Positions 35,070 to 44,462 of a stretch of DNA of 64,000 nt are shown here, piece by piece. The stretch comes from an uncultured Eubacteriales bacterium (lineage in GTDB: Bacteria > Bacillota > Clostridia > Oscillospirales > Oscillospiraceae). The DNA lies in contig ONBX01000002.1 of NCBI GenBank assembly GCA_900316205.1, positions 26,517 to 90,516 of the forward strand, written 5' to 3'. A model generated the notes under the pieces. The model searched no databases. It was not told the origin of the DNA and was given only the letters and a program-made list of their open reading frames with translations. Every line of letters begins with the position of its first letter. Within the stretch, counting starts at the first letter, position 1. A program made the position numbers and the translations under genes.

Positions 35070-35204
35070 CAATTGCGAAACACATTTCGCAATTGAGTAC
35101 TCGCGCATATCGCAGCGGCCCATGGCCGCTTTGGTCGGCGCGAGGCCTCGCACAGCTCGGCTCATGGTGTTTTTGAGAAAGCGGAGCTCCCTCAAAAACG
35201 GATT
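35070..35204 (-). ncRNA. structured leader element B upstream of guaB
   Basis: Read on the minus strand: AATCC, a hairpin GTTTTTGAG...CTCAAAAAC (35169-35199), the core GCCGAGCTGTGCGAGG and CGCGCCGACCAAA, and a stem AGCGGCC-ATG-GGCCGCT. Then come GCGATATGCGCGAGTACT and the perfect hairpin CAATTGCGAAA/TTTCGCAATTG (35070-35095) just before the guaB ribosome site. It shares order, core and loop sequence with element A while the stems differ. It lies between the end of the pyrimidine operon and the first purine gene. Confidence 0.55.
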
Positions 35205-35276
35205 GTGATTCCCTTCGGGGATATTAGCCGAGCTTGCTTGCGCCTTTCGCAATCAGCAACTTTTATTATATTGTTC

Positions 35277-35693
35277 TTAGTTCGCCTTGGTTTCGCAGTA
35301 GAGACAGCGGTAGACCTTGTGCTTGCGGTCGGTGAGAACGAAAACATGCTTGAGCTCCTGCTCGCAGGAGGTGATGCAGCGGGGGTTCTTGCAGAAGATG
35401 ACGTTGGTGAGAGTTTCGGGCATGTCGATGCGCTTTTTGTCCACGAGCACGCCGCCCTGGATGATGTTTACGGTGACGCCCGGGTCCACATAGCCGATCA
35501 CGTCCAGGTTCACGGGGATGTCGGCGTCGATCTTGATGATGTCCTTTTTGCCCTGCTTCTGGCTGTGCACGTTCTTGATGATGGCCACGGAGCAATCCAG
35601 CTTTTCAAGACCCAGCAGGTCGTAGAGCCGCATGCCCAGACCCGCGGTGATATGGTCGATGACGATGCCGTTTTGGATGGAGTCAATGTTCAT
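35277..35693 (-). CDS. pyrI: aspartate carbamoyltransferase regulatory subunit PyrI
   Basis: Allosteric subunit that binds nucleotides and feeds back on PyrB. 138 residues, somewhat short, with the nucleotide-binding N-terminal domain ([20 protein letters not shown]) and a C-terminal zinc domain using CKNPRC and CLYC as the four-Cys site. ATG overlaps the pyrB stop by 4 bp. It is last in the pyrimidine operon. PyrI-bearing enzymes form the large c6r6-type complex. Confidence 0.93.
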   Translation of the reverse strand: MNIDSIQNGIVIDHITAGLGMRLYDLLGLEKLDCSVAIIKNVHSQKQGKKDIIKIDADIPVNLDVIGYVDPGVTVNIIQGGVLVDKKRIDMPETLTNVIFCKNPRCITSCEQELKHVFVLTDRKHKVYRCLYCETKAN

Positions 35694-36613
35694 AGGGTTC
35701 CGGCCTCCTTCAGAAGCTTCATGATGAGTGCCATGCGCATGTACTTGCCGTTGAGGACCTGCTTGAAGTAGCAGGCGCGGGGATCGTCGTCGATGGCGAC
35801 GCTGATCTCGTTGACGCGGGGCAGGGGGTGCAGGATGGAGAGGTCGGACTTTGCGTTTTTGAGCTTGTCCGGGGTGAGAATGTAGCTGTCCTTCAGGCGG
35901 AGGTAATCCTCCTCGTTGAAGAAGCGCTCCCGCTGGACGCGGGTCATATAGAGGATGTCCAGCTCCGGCATGGCGCCTTCCAGATCGGTGGTCTGGGTGT
36001 AGGGGATGCCCTTTTCCTTCAGGGCGTCCTTCTTCACGTAGCTGGGCAGCTTCAGCTCCTCGGGGGAGATGAGCACGAATTTGAGTCCCTCATAGCGGCT
36101 GAGGGCGGAGATCAGGGAGTGCACGGTGCGGCCGAATTTCAAGTCGCCGCAGAGGCCTACGGTGAGATGGTCGAAGCGGCCCTTTTCCCGGTAGATGGTG
36201 AGCAGGTCCGCAAGGGTCTGGGTGGGGTGGTTGTGTCCGCCGTCACCGGCGTTGATAACGGGGATGCTGGCGGCGTTGGCGGCCACCAGGGGAGCGCCCT
36301 CCTTGGGGTGGCGCATGGCGATGATATCGGCATAGCAGCTGATGGTCTTGGCGGTGTCGGCCACGCTCTCTCCCTTGGCGGCGGAGGAATTCTGGGCTGC
36401 GGAAAAGCCGATCACGTTGCCGCCCAGCTCGTACATGGCGGCCTCAAAGCTGAGCCGCGTACGGGTGGAGGGCTCAAAGAACAGGGTGGCCAGCTTCTTG
36501 CCGCGGCAGACCTCGCTGTACTTTTTGGGGTCGGCGATGATGTCGTTGGCAATGTCCACCAGCTCCTGCAGCTCCTCGGTGGAAAAATCCAGAATGTTGA
36601 TGAGATGTCTCAT
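35690..36613 (-). CDS. pyrB: aspartate carbamoyltransferase catalytic subunit PyrB
   Basis: Condenses carbamoyl phosphate with aspartate. 307 residues with the carbamoyl-phosphate loop [31 protein letters not shown] and [10 protein letters not shown]. It is coupled to pyrI through a 4-bp overlap and follows pyrE by 3 bp. The neighbouring pyrI supports the regulated form of the enzyme. Confidence 0.95.
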   Translation of the reverse strand: MRHLINILDFSTEELQELVDIANDIIADPKKYSEVCRGKKLATLFFEPSTRTRLSFEAAMYELGGNVIGFSAAQNSSAAKGESVADTAKTISCYADIIAMRHPKEGAPLVAANAASIPVINAGDGGHNHPTQTLADLLTIYREKGRFDHLTVGLCGDLKFGRTVHSLISALSRYEGLKFVLISPEELKLPSYVKKDALKEKGIPYTQTTDLEGAMPELDILYMTRVQRERFFNEEDYLRLKDSYILTPDKLKNAKSDLSILHPLPRVNEISVAIDDDPRACYFKQVLNGKYMRMALIMKLLKEAGTL

Positions 36614-36616
36614 GGC

Positions 36617-37249
36617 TCAGTTCCTCCAGCTTTCATCGTTGGGATTATCACGAAACGCCAGCAGACGGCGCACATCCTCGGGGCGGATATAGCCCTCCTC
36701 GGCGGCCACCCGGGCGATGACGTCAAAGTTGGTGAGGCTGTGGTTTTCTACCTTCGCCGCGGCCAGCCGCTCCAGCCCCCGGCGCATGCCGTAGGTGAAG
36801 ATGCTGACCACGCCCAGGACCTGGGCGCCCGCCTCCCGGAGAATGTCCACCACCTCCAAGACGCTGCCGCCGGTGGAGATGAGATCCTCCACCACCACCA
36901 CCTTCTGGCCTGGCTCCAGCCGGCCTTCAATTTGGTTTTTGCGGCCATGGTCCTTGGCGCCGGAGCGGACGTAGCCCATGGGCAGCCCCATGAGCCAGCC
37001 CACGATGGCGGCGTGGGCGATGCCGGCAGTGGAGGTGCCCATGACGACCTCGACCTCGGGGTAATGCTCCCGTATCAGCGAGACCAGGCCGCTTTCCACG
37101 TCCCGGCGTACAGCCTGGTCGCTGAGGGTCAGGCGATTGTCACAGTAAACGGGGCTCTGAATGCCGCTGGCCCAGGTGAAGGGCTCATCCGGCCGGAAAA
37201 ACACAGCTTTGATGCGCAGCAGATCCCGCGCGATGACTTCATCTCTCAT
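36617..37249 (-). CDS. pyrE: orotate phosphoribosyltransferase PyrE
   Basis: Transfers orotate onto PRPP to give OMP. 210 residues with the PRPP motif KVVVVEDLISTGGSVLEVVD and the orotate-binding start FRPDEPFTWASGIQSPVYCD. ATG 37249 lies eight bases after AAAGGAG and overlaps the pyrF stop as ATGA. An in-frame start seven codons upstream is possible but lacks its own site. Confidence 0.94.
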   Translation of the reverse strand: MRDEVIARDLLRIKAVFFRPDEPFTWASGIQSPVYCDNRLTLSDQAVRRDVESGLVSLIREHYPEVEVVMGTSTAGIAHAAIVGWLMGLPMGYVRSGAKDHGRKNQIEGRLEPGQKVVVVEDLISTGGSVLEVVDILREAGAQVLGVVSIFTYGMRRGLERLAAAKVENHSLTNFDVIARVAAEEGYIRPEDVRRLLAFRDNPNDESWRN

Positions 37250-37944
37250 CCCAAAAACTCCTTTCGGCATCTCTTCCAGGCGGCGACGGGGTCCTCCGCC
37301 TGGGTGATGGGACGTCCCACCACGATATAGTCCGAGCCCAACTCCCTGGCCCGGGCGGGGGTGGCGATGCGCTTCTGATCATCCTTCCCCGCGTCGGCAA
37401 AGCGGACACCGGGGGTTACGGTGAGGAAACTCTCGCCGCAGACCTCATGGACCTTGCCCGCCTCCAGGGGAGAGCAGACCACTCCGTCCAGCCCTGCCAG
37501 GGCGGCGTTGCGGGCATAGGAGAGGACCACGTCCTCCAGGGGCTTTTCGATGAGCAGCTCCTGGGTCAGAGCGGTCTGGTCGGTGCTGGTGAGCTGGGTG
37601 ACGGCGATGAGCAGGGGCCGGGTCCCGTCGGGCCGGGTAAGGCCCTCCAGGGCGGCGGTCATCATGGCCCGGGAGCCGGCGGCGTGGAGATTCACGATGT
37701 CCACATCCAGGCCGGAAAGCACCCGCATGGCCTTCTTGACGGTGTTGGGAATGTCGTGCAGCTTCAGATCCAGAAAGATCCGGTGGCCCCGGCTCTTGAT
37801 CTGGCGCACGATCTCAGGGCCGACGGCATAGAAAAGTTCCATGCCGATCTTCACAAAGGGCTTTTCTTCGCCGAAGCGGTCCAGAAAAGCAAGGGTTTCC
37901 GCAGCGCTTGGGAAATCGCAGGCGATGATCACGTCTTTAGCCAT
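37246..37944 (-). CDS. pyrF: orotidine 5'-phosphate decarboxylase PyrF
   Basis: Decarboxylates OMP to UMP. 232 residues, small TIM barrel, group I type. The catalytic Asp-Lys network lies in [18 protein letters not shown], and the phosphate loop is VTPGVRF. The N-terminus reads [11 protein letters not shown]. Its start overlaps the pyrD stop by 8 bp, and its stop overlaps pyrE. Confidence 0.95.
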   Translation of the reverse strand: MAKDVIIACDFPSAAETLAFLDRFGEEKPFVKIGMELFYAVGPEIVRQIKSRGHRIFLDLKLHDIPNTVKKAMRVLSGLDVDIVNLHAAGSRAMMTAALEGLTRPDGTRPLLIAVTQLTSTDQTALTQELLIEKPLEDVVLSYARNAALAGLDGVVCSPLEAGKVHEVCGESFLTVTPGVRFADAGKDDQKRIATPARARELGSDYIVVGRPITQAEDPVAAWKRCRKEFLG

Positions 37945-38851
37945 GTGCTCCTCCTATGATTTCACGGATAGTTTCAGCTCCCATCCGGTCCAGGACCGCG
38001 GGGAGCGCTTCGATGATTTTGGGGCAGGCAAAGGGGTCCCGCAGATTGGCGGCGCCCACCTGCACGGCTGTGGCCCCGGCCAGCATCATCTCCGCCGCGT
38101 CCTCCGCAGAGGAGATGCCGCCCAGGCCGATCACCGGGATCTTCACGGCTTGGGACACCTGCCAGACCATGCGCAGGGCCAGAGGAAAGATCGCAGGGCC
38201 GGAGAGGCCGCCGGTGGTGTTTGCCAGAATGGGCCTGCGCGTCTTCAGATCGATGCGCAGGGAGAGCAGGGTGTTGATGAGGCTGAGCCCATCGGCCCCT
38301 GCGTCCTCGCAGGCCTTGGCGATGGAGACGATGTCCGTCACGTTGGGGCTGAGCTTCACGATGACGGGCTTCGCGGTCACGGCCTTCACGGCCCGGGTGA
38401 CCTCCGCCGCCGCTTTCGGATCGGTGCCGAAGCTCATGCCGCCACCGTGGACGTTGGGGCAGCTGATGTTGACCTCCAGCCAGCCCACCTGGGGCTCGGC
38501 GTCAAAGCGGGCGCAGACCTGGGTGTATTCCTCCACGGAAAAGCCGCTGACGTTGGCCATGACCGGCTTGTGAAAGACCTTTTTGAGCCTGGGAAGCTCC
38601 TCCGCGATCACGGCGTCCACGCCCGGATTCTGGAGCCCCACGGCGTTCAGCATGCCGGCGGGGGCCTCCGCGATGCGGGGCGTGGGATTGCCGAAGCGGG
38701 GGTGGAGGGTGGTGCCCTTCATGGAGAAGCTGCCCAGCAGATCCAGATCGTAAAACTGAGAAAACTCGTGACCGTAGCCAAAGGTGCCGGAGGCGGGGAT
38801 GATGGGGTTTGTAAGCTCGATCCCGCAGAGAGAAACGCTCAGTCTGCCCAT
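37937..38851 (-). CDS. pyrD: dihydroorotate dehydrogenase catalytic subunit PyrD (class 1B)
   Basis: FMN enzyme oxidising dihydroorotate to orotate. 304 residues with [19 protein letters not shown], the catalytic Cys in [23 protein letters not shown] and the FMN phosphate loop [15 protein letters not shown]. The adjacent pyrK identifies it as the NAD+-linked heterotetrameric class 1B type. It overlaps pyrK by 13 bp and pyrF by 8 bp. Confidence 0.95.
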   Translation of the reverse strand: MGRLSVSLCGIELTNPIIPASGTFGYGHEFSQFYDLDLLGSFSMKGTTLHPRFGNPTPRIAEAPAGMLNAVGLQNPGVDAVIAEELPRLKKVFHKPVMANVSGFSVEEYTQVCARFDAEPQVGWLEVNISCPNVHGGGMSFGTDPKAAAEVTRAVKAVTAKPVIVKLSPNVTDIVSIAKACEDAGADGLSLINTLLSLRIDLKTRRPILANTTGGLSGPAIFPLALRMVWQVSQAVKIPVIGLGGISSAEDAAEMMLAGATAVQVGAANLRDPFACPKIIEALPAVLDRMGAETIREIIGGAHG

Positions 38852-39573
38852 CGCAGTTCCTCCTTCCCGAAGACCGGCCCGTCCTTGCAGACCCGCCGGG
38901 GCCCGTTCACGGTCTGAATGGTGCAGCCCATGCAGGCGCCGAAGCCGCAGCCCATGCGGGCGTCCAGACTCACTTCACCGGAGACGGGGCTGGCTTCGCA
39001 CACGGCCCGCAGCATGGGCGCGGGGCCGCAGGCGTAGAAAAAGCTGTGGGGCAGGTCCATGGCGTCGGTGACCCGGCCGCGGATGCCGAAGCTGCCGTCG
39101 TCGGTGGTGACAGTGGGGGCCAGACCCAGACGGAAGAACTCGTCCAGCAGGATCAGGTCTTCCCGGCTGGGAAAGCCCAGGATCACCCGGGGCGAGGCGC
39201 CCTGGGCCAGGAGGCCTTTGGCCAGACCCAGCAGAGGTGAGACGCCGCTGCCGCCGCCGATGAGCAGGGGAGCGTCTCCGGACTTGACCAGGTCAAAGCC
39301 CTTGCCAAGACCCGTGAGCACGTCCAGCTCGGTCCCGGGCTGCAGCCTGCGGAGCAGGGCAGTGCCCTTGCCCGCTTCCTCCACGATGAGGGAGAAGCTC
39401 TGCTCGTCCCAGTCGCAGACGGAGAAGGGGCGGCGGAGGAAGAAGCCCGGCAGGGAGAGGGAGACGAACTGCCCGGGACACTCGATGGCGGAGCAGTCTC
39501 CCTTCAGACGCAGGAGAGAGAAGCGCGCGGTCAGCGCTTCGTTTTCGATCAGGGTAAAAGCAGATTGTTTCAT
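38839..39573 (-). CDS. pyrK: dihydroorotate dehydrogenase electron transfer subunit PyrK
   Basis: Passes electrons from PyrD to NAD+ through FAD and a [2Fe-2S] cluster. 244 residues. The FAD domain has [12 protein letters not shown], the NAD domain [19 protein letters not shown], and the C-terminal cluster Cys residues lie in [12 protein letters not shown] and RVCKDGP. It lies 3 bp after carB and overlaps pyrD. Confidence 0.94.
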   Translation of the reverse strand: MKQSAFTLIENEALTARFSLLRLKGDCSAIECPGQFVSLSLPGFFLRRPFSVCDWDEQSFSLIVEEAGKGTALLRRLQPGTELDVLTGLGKGFDLVKSGDAPLLIGGGSGVSPLLGLAKGLLAQGASPRVILGFPSREDLILLDEFFRLGLAPTVTTDDGSFGIRGRVTDAMDLPHSFFYACGPAPMLRAVCEASPVSGEVSLDARMGCGFGACMGCTIQTVNGPRRVCKDGPVFGKEELRWAD

Positions 39574-39576
39574 AGA

Positions 39577-42500
39577 TCAGGCGTCGATCGTGGAGACCGT
39601 GATGGTGGTCTCCTCCAAAACGTCCAGCAGCACCCGGACCGTGTCCAGAGAGGTGAAGATGGTAACGTTGTTTTCCGTGGCGCACATGCGGATGGCCACG
39701 CCGTCTTCAAAATGCTTGCCCCGCTGCAGGGCGCGGGTGTTGATGATATAACTCACATAACCGGCCCGGATGGAGTCCAGGATCTCCTCGCTGCCCTCGC
39801 TGATCTTGCGGCGGATGCGGGTGCGGATGCCGTGCTGCTTGAGGAAGGTGGCCGTGCCCACGGTGGCCTCGATGTTGAAGCCCATGTCGTAGAAACGGCG
39901 CACCAGGGGAAGCGCCTCCTCCTTGTCCTCATCCGCCAGAGTGACGAACACGGTGCCGTAGTTCTGCAGCTTCATGCCGGAGGCCTGCAGGGCCTTGTAC
40001 ATGGCGCGGGAGAGCTTGCCGTCGTAGCCGATGGCCTCGCCCGTGGACTTCATCTCCGGGCTGAGGTAGGCGTCCAGACCCTTGATTTTGTTCCAGGAGA
40101 AGACCGGGACCTTGACGTAGTGGCGCTTCTTTTCCTCGGGATAGAGATCGAAGATGCCCTGCTCCTTCAGACTCTTGCCCATGATGACCTCAGTGGCGAT
40201 GTCCGCCAGGGAGAAGCCCGTGGCCTTGGAGAGGAAGGGGACCGTGCGGGAGGAGCGGGGGTTCACCTCGATGATATAGACGTTTTCTTCCTTATCTACA
40301 ATGAACTGGATGTTGAACAGGCCGATGATGCCGATGCCCAGACCCAGCTTTTTGGCGTACTGAAGGATGATGCCCTTGACCTTGTTGGAGATGGAGAAGG
40401 AAGGATAGACACTGATGGAGTCGCCGGAGTGGACGCCGGTGCGCTCCACCAGCTCCATGATGCCGGGAACGAACACGTCCCGTCCGTCGCAGATGGCGTC
40501 CACCTCCACCTCGCGGCCCAGGATGTACTTGTCCACCAGAACGGGCTTGTCCGCGTCGATCTCCACGGCGGTCTTGAGATAGTGGCGCAGCATGTCCTCG
40601 CTTGCCACGATCTCCATGGCCCGGCCGCCCAGAACGAAGCTGGGACGGACCAGCACCGGATAGCCGATGCGCTCTGCCGCGGCGATGCCGTCTTCGATGT
40701 TGGTCACGGCGGTGCCGGTGGGCTGGGGGATGTTCAGAGCGAGGAGGATCTTTTCGAAGCTGTCCCGGTTTTCTGCCCGCTCGATGGCTTCGCAGTCGGT
40801 GCCCACGATGCGCACGCCCCGGTCCATCAGGGGCTGGGCCAGGTTGATGGCCGTCTGCCCGCCCAGGGAGGCGATGACGCCCTCGGGCTGCTCAAAGTCC
40901 AGGATCGCCATCACATGCTCCGGCGTCAGGGGCTCAAAGTACAGCTTGTCACCGGTGGTGTAGTCGGTGGAGACGGTCTCGGGGTTGTTGTTGATGATGA
41001 TGGCCTCGTAGCCGTTGCGCTTGATGGTCTGCACTGCGTGGACGGTGGAGTAGTCAAACTCCACGCCCTGGCCGATGCGGATGGGCCCGGCGCCCAGGAC
41101 CACCAGCTTCTTTTTTTCGGTGAGGCGGGAATCGTTTTCTCCGGTGTAGGAGGAGTAGAGATAGGCGATGTATTTACCGGTGTGCAGGGTGTCCACCATG
41201 CGGAAAACCGGTGTGATGCCAAGCTTCCGGCGCCGCTCGTAGATCTCCGTCTCCGAGAGGTTCCAGAGGCGGGCGATGCAGCTGTCGGAAAAGCCCATTT
41301 TCTTGGCTTCGCGGAGCAGAGCGGGGTCGTTGATGCGCTCCTTCAGGGCCTTCTCCATACCCACGATCTTCCGGAAGGACTCCAGGAAGAGCTCGGTGAT
41401 CATAGTGACCTCATGGAGCTTTTCGATGGAGACGCCCCGGCGCAGTAGCTCGAACACGGCAAAGACGCCGTCGTGCCGGAACTCGGAGAGGTAGGAGAAA
41501 AGCGCCTCGTCAGACTGGTCATCGAACTTTGCCATATGGAAGTGGTCCACGCCGATCTCCAGGGAGCAGACAGATTTGAGCAGGCACTCCTCCAGATTGG
41601 AGCCGATGCACATTACTTCGCCGGTGGCCTTCATCTGGGTGCCCAGGATGTTGGGGGCGGAGGTAAATTTATCGAAGGGGAAGCGGGGGAACTTGGCCAC
41701 GATATAGTCAAGGCTGGGCTCCATGGCGGCGGTACCGCCGGCCACGGGAATCTCCTCCAGGGCCATGCCCAGGGCGATCTTTGCCGTGACCCGGGCGATA
41801 GGGTAGCCGCTGGCCTTGGAGGCCAGAGCGGAGGAGCGGGAGACCCGAGGGTTCACCTCGATGAGGTAATACTCACTGCTGTTGGGATTCAGCGCGAACT
41901 GCACGTTGCAGCCGCCCTCGATCTTCAGCTCCCGGATGATCTTGATGGCGCTGTCATTGAGCATTTTGAGGTCGTGCTGGTTCAGGGAGAGGATGGGGGC
42001 CACCACAATGGAGTCGCCGGTGTGCACGCCCACAGGGTCCACGTTCTCCATGCCGCAGATGGTGATGGCGCGGTCGTTGGAGTCCCGCATGACCTCAAAC
42101 TCGATCTCCTTATAGCCCTTCACGCTCTTTTCGATCAGGACCTGGTGCACGGGGGACAGGCGGAAGGCGTTGACGCCGATCTCCTCCAGCTCCTGCTCGT
42201 TATAGGCAAAACCGCCGCCGGTGCCGCCCAGGGTGAAGGCGGGGCGCAGCACCACGGGATAGCCGATGTGCTCCGCCGCGGCTTTGGCCTCCTCCAGGTT
42301 GTAGGTGATCTCGGAGGGAATCACCGGCTCGCCGATGGACTGGCACATCTCCTTGAAGAGCTCCCGGTCCTCGGCCCGCTCGATGCTCTCGCTGCTGGTG
42401 CCCAGGAGCTTTACGCCGCACTCGCGGAGGATGCCCTTGCGCTCCAGCTGCATGGCCAGGTTCAGACCCGTCTGTCCGCCGATGCCGGGGACGATGGCGT

Positions 42501-42750
42501 CCGGCCGCTCGTAGCGGAGGATCTTGGCCACATAGTCCAGGGTCAGGGGCTCCATATAGACCTTGTCGGCAATGGAGGTGTCCGTCATGATGGTGGCGGG
42601 GTTGGAATTCACCAGTACCACCTCGTAGCCCTCTTCCTTGAGGGCCAGACAGGCCTGGGTGCCGGCGTAGTCAAACTCCGCCGCCTGACCGATGACGATG
42701 GGGCCGGAGCCGATGATCAGGACCTTTTTGATGTCAGTTCTTTTTGCCAT
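39577..42750 (-). CDS. carB: carbamoyl phosphate synthase large subunit CarB
   Basis: Makes carbamoyl phosphate from bicarbonate, ammonia and ATP. 1057 residues with two homologous ATP-grasp halves (KVLIIGSGPIVIGQAAEFDY and LVVLGAGPIRIGQGVEFDYS start each half). A C-terminal methylglyoxal-synthase-like allosteric domain follows. The start ATG 42750 has GGAGAGG. No carA (glutaminase subunit) is found in the operon or elsewhere in the window, although CarB normally needs CarA for ammonia channelling. It sits between pyrC and pyrK. Confidence 0.96.
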   Translation of the reverse strand: MAKRTDIKKVLIIGSGPIVIGQAAEFDYAGTQACLALKEEGYEVVLVNSNPATIMTDTSIADKVYMEPLTLDYVAKILRYERPDAIVPGIGGQTGLNLAMQLERKGILRECGVKLLGTSSESIERAEDRELFKEMCQSIGEPVIPSEITYNLEEAKAAAEHIGYPVVLRPAFTLGGTGGGFAYNEQELEEIGVNAFRLSPVHQVLIEKSVKGYKEIEFEVMRDSNDRAITICGMENVDPVGVHTGDSIVVAPILSLNQHDLKMLNDSAIKIIRELKIEGGCNVQFALNPNSSEYYLIEVNPRVSRSSALASKASGYPIARVTAKIALGMALEEIPVAGGTAAMEPSLDYIVAKFPRFPFDKFTSAPNILGTQMKATGEVMCIGSNLEECLLKSVCSLEIGVDHFHMAKFDDQSDEALFSYLSEFRHDGVFAVFELLRRGVSIEKLHEVTMITELFLESFRKIVGMEKALKERINDPALLREAKKMGFSDSCIARLWNLSETEIYERRRKLGITPVFRMVDTLHTGKYIAYLYSSYTGENDSRLTEKKKLVVLGAGPIRIGQGVEFDYSTVHAVQTIKRNGYEAIIINNNPETVSTDYTTGDKLYFEPLTPEHVMAILDFEQPEGVIASLGGQTAINLAQPLMDRGVRIVGTDCEAIERAENRDSFEKILLALNIPQPTGTAVTNIEDGIAAAERIGYPVLVRPSFVLGGRAMEIVASEDMLRHYLKTAVEIDADKPVLVDKYILGREVEVDAICDGRDVFVPGIMELVERTGVHSGDSISVYPSFSISNKVKGIILQYAKKLGLGIGIIGLFNIQFIVDKEENVYIIEVNPRSSRTVPFLSKATGFSLADIATEVIMGKSLKEQGIFDLYPEEKKRHYVKVPVFSWNKIKGLDAYLSPEMKSTGEAIGYDGKLSRAMYKALQASGMKLQNYGTVFVTLADEDKEEALPLVRRFYDMGFNIEATVGTATFLKQHGIRTRIRRKISEGSEEILDSIRAGYVSYIINTRALQRGKHFEDGVAIRMCATENNVTIFTSLDTVRVLLDVLEETTITVSTIDA

Positions 42751-42751
42751 G

Positions 42752-43951
42752 TTACCTCTCCAGATAAACCGGTTTCCCCTTGTGCACAGTCTGCAGGCAT
42801 TTTCCGAAAACCCTGCGGCCCGTGAAGGGACTTGCTTTTCCCTTGGACAGAAAATCCGCGGGATCGATCGTATATTCGCTCTCCAAATCCCAGAGGGACC
42901 AGTCGTCTCCCCGGGGGAGACCGAAGCGCTCACGGGGCCGGTCCGAGAGCAGGGCCACCAGAGCTTCCAGGGTGAGTACGCCTGTTTTCACCAGCCCCGT
43001 ATAGAGCAGGGGAAAGGCGGTCTCCAGACCCACGATGCCGAAGGCGCTGCGCTCCAGCCCCCGGGATTTTTCCTCCGCGCTGTGGGGGGCGTGGTCGGTG
43101 GCGATGCAGAGGATATCCCCGTCACACAGGCCCTCCAGCAGGGCCTCCCGGTCCTCCCGGGCGCGCAGCGGCGGGTTCATCTTGAAGCGCCCGTCCTCCT
43201 GCAGGTCGTTTTCGTCCAGCAGCAGGTAGTGGGGTGCGGTCTCGCAGCTGACGTCCAGCCCGTCCTGCCGGGCCTCACGGATCAGGCGGAGGGATTCTTT
43301 CGTGGAGATGTGGCACACATGGTAGCCGCAGCCGGTTCGCGCCGCCAGCTCCAGATCCCGCGCCACCTGGCGCCACTCGCTCTCCGAGCAGATGCCGCGA
43401 TGGCCGTGGGCCGCGGCGTACATTCCATCGTGGATGTAGCCGCCCCGGAGGAGAGCGTTATCCTCGCAGTGGGCTACGATCAGCTTGCCGAGAGCCTTGG
43501 CGCGTTCCATGGCCTCCCGCATCATGCCGTCGTCCTGGACGCCGTGGCCGTCGTCGGAGAAGGCGATCACCCAGGGAGCCATGCCCTCCAGATCCGCAAG
43601 CTCCTTTCCGGCCTCGTTCACGCTGATGGCGCCGTAGGCGCGCACGTCGATGACTGCGTCCCGCCGGATGAGGGCCAGCTCTTCCTCCAGGTGCTCCACA
43701 CTGTCCGGCACCGGGTTCAGGTTGGGCATGGCGCAGACCGCCGTGTAGCCGCCCCGGGCCGCGGCCAGGGAGCCGCTGCGGATGGTTTCCTTATAAGAAA
43801 AGCCCGGTTCGCGCAGGTGCACATGCACATCGCAAAAACCGGGCAATTTGACATATCCAGTTTTGTCCTGACGGGGGAAGGCGCTGCAGTCTCCGGCGAA
43901 GGGCAGAATGCCCGCGCCGTCGATCTGCTTGAGCTTGCGAAGAACAGGCAT
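42752..43951 (-). CDS. pyrC: dihydroorotase PyrC
   Basis: Zinc enzyme cyclising carbamoyl aspartate to dihydroorotate. 399 residues, type I amidohydrolase. The metal-binding HVHLREPG follows LPGFCDV, later metal residues lie in IVAHCED and CHISTKES, and the catalytic Asp in ATDHAPHSAEEK. ATG 43951 follows GGAGGG. It is the first gene of the pyrimidine operon, behind a PyrR-type leader, and ends 1 bp before carB. Confidence 0.94.
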   Translation of the reverse strand: MPVLRKLKQIDGAGILPFAGDCSAFPRQDKTGYVKLPGFCDVHVHLREPGFSYKETIRSGSLAAARGGYTAVCAMPNLNPVPDSVEHLEEELALIRRDAVIDVRAYGAISVNEAGKELADLEGMAPWVIAFSDDGHGVQDDGMMREAMERAKALGKLIVAHCEDNALLRGGYIHDGMYAAAHGHRGICSESEWRQVARDLELAARTGCGYHVCHISTKESLRLIREARQDGLDVSCETAPHYLLLDENDLQEDGRFKMNPPLRAREDREALLEGLCDGDILCIATDHAPHSAEEKSRGLERSAFGIVGLETAFPLLYTGLVKTGVLTLEALVALLSDRPRERFGLPRGDDWSLWDLESEYTIDPADFLSKGKASPFTGRRVFGKCLQTVHKGKPVYLER

Positions 43952-43965
43952 GGCATGACCCTCCG

Positions 43966-44001
43966 AAAAACAAAATTCCTTCCCGGAAAACCGACAAGGA
44001 A
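43966..44001 (-). terminator. attenuator terminator of the pyrimidine operon leader
   Basis: On the minus strand the hairpin TTCCTTGTCGG-TTTT-CCGGGAAGGAA (43976-44001) is followed by TTTTGTTTTT (43966-43975), then the pyrC ribosome site GGAGGG. Placed between a PyrR-like site and pyrC, it is the expected transcription attenuator. Confidence 0.75.
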
Positions 44002-44039
44002 CAACAAATCCACGCCCCGAAAAGGACGCCATTTTCCAC

Positions 44040-44060
44040 CCTTGCCGATCTCACAGGACC
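44040..44060 (-). promoter_or_regulatory. PyrR-binding-site-like sequence
   Basis: The minus strand reads GGTCCTGTGAGATCGGCAAG, close to the PyrR anti-antiterminator loop known in Firmicutes (core GUCC-GAGAGGCU type). It starts about 10-15 bases after the predicted transcription start and 40 bases before the attenuator. PyrR bound with UMP would favour the terminator. Confidence 0.65.
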
Positions 44061-44077
44061 GCCTTAAAGATGCCCTG

Positions 44078-44107
44078 ATTATAACGGTTTGCGCGCTTTT
44101 TTGTCAA
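44078..44107 (-). promoter_or_regulatory. promoter of the pyrimidine operon
   Basis: On the minus strand TTGACA (44102-44107) and TATAAT (44078-44083) with an 18-bp spacer: full consensus hexamers. Confidence 0.8.
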
Positions 44108-44462
44108 TCGGCAGAATGCACAGAAAAGGAAAGGGGAAAACGCTCATTTCCGACGCGCTTTCGGAGGGCAAATTCTGATCATTTTTTTGGAAAAGGGGAG
44201 CTTTTCCACGCGCTTGAGATACTGGAGCATTTGCACAAAAGGAGAATCCCAGTTTTGTGCAGCTTGACGGGGGAGAATGCGGAATTCGGAATGATTGAGA
44301 TGGAGGGGGTGACGGGACAATGGATAGGAAAACGGGAGCGGCGGTACGATCTCCGCAACGTGCCGCCGCCCTGTTGTGCCGGGGAGGCGCGGCTGACGCA
44401 GGCGCTTGCCGGCACGGGCCGGAGCCCGGTAGCAAAATTTGGAAAAACGTGAATATTTGCGC
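44108..44462. other. gene-free stretch between the two divergent operons
   Basis: I see no convincing gene in this GC-rich stretch. Short open frames lack ribosome sites and family features. A GGAATTCGGAATG segment near 44280 resembles the sequence at the end of the nitroreductase gene (19.09 kb). Confidence 0.4.

Noticed and set aside
26112-35095. Retron-type or CRISPR-type array explanation of the variable hairpins
   Set aside because: There is no reverse transcriptase or Cas gene in the window and the units are dispersed rather than regularly spaced.
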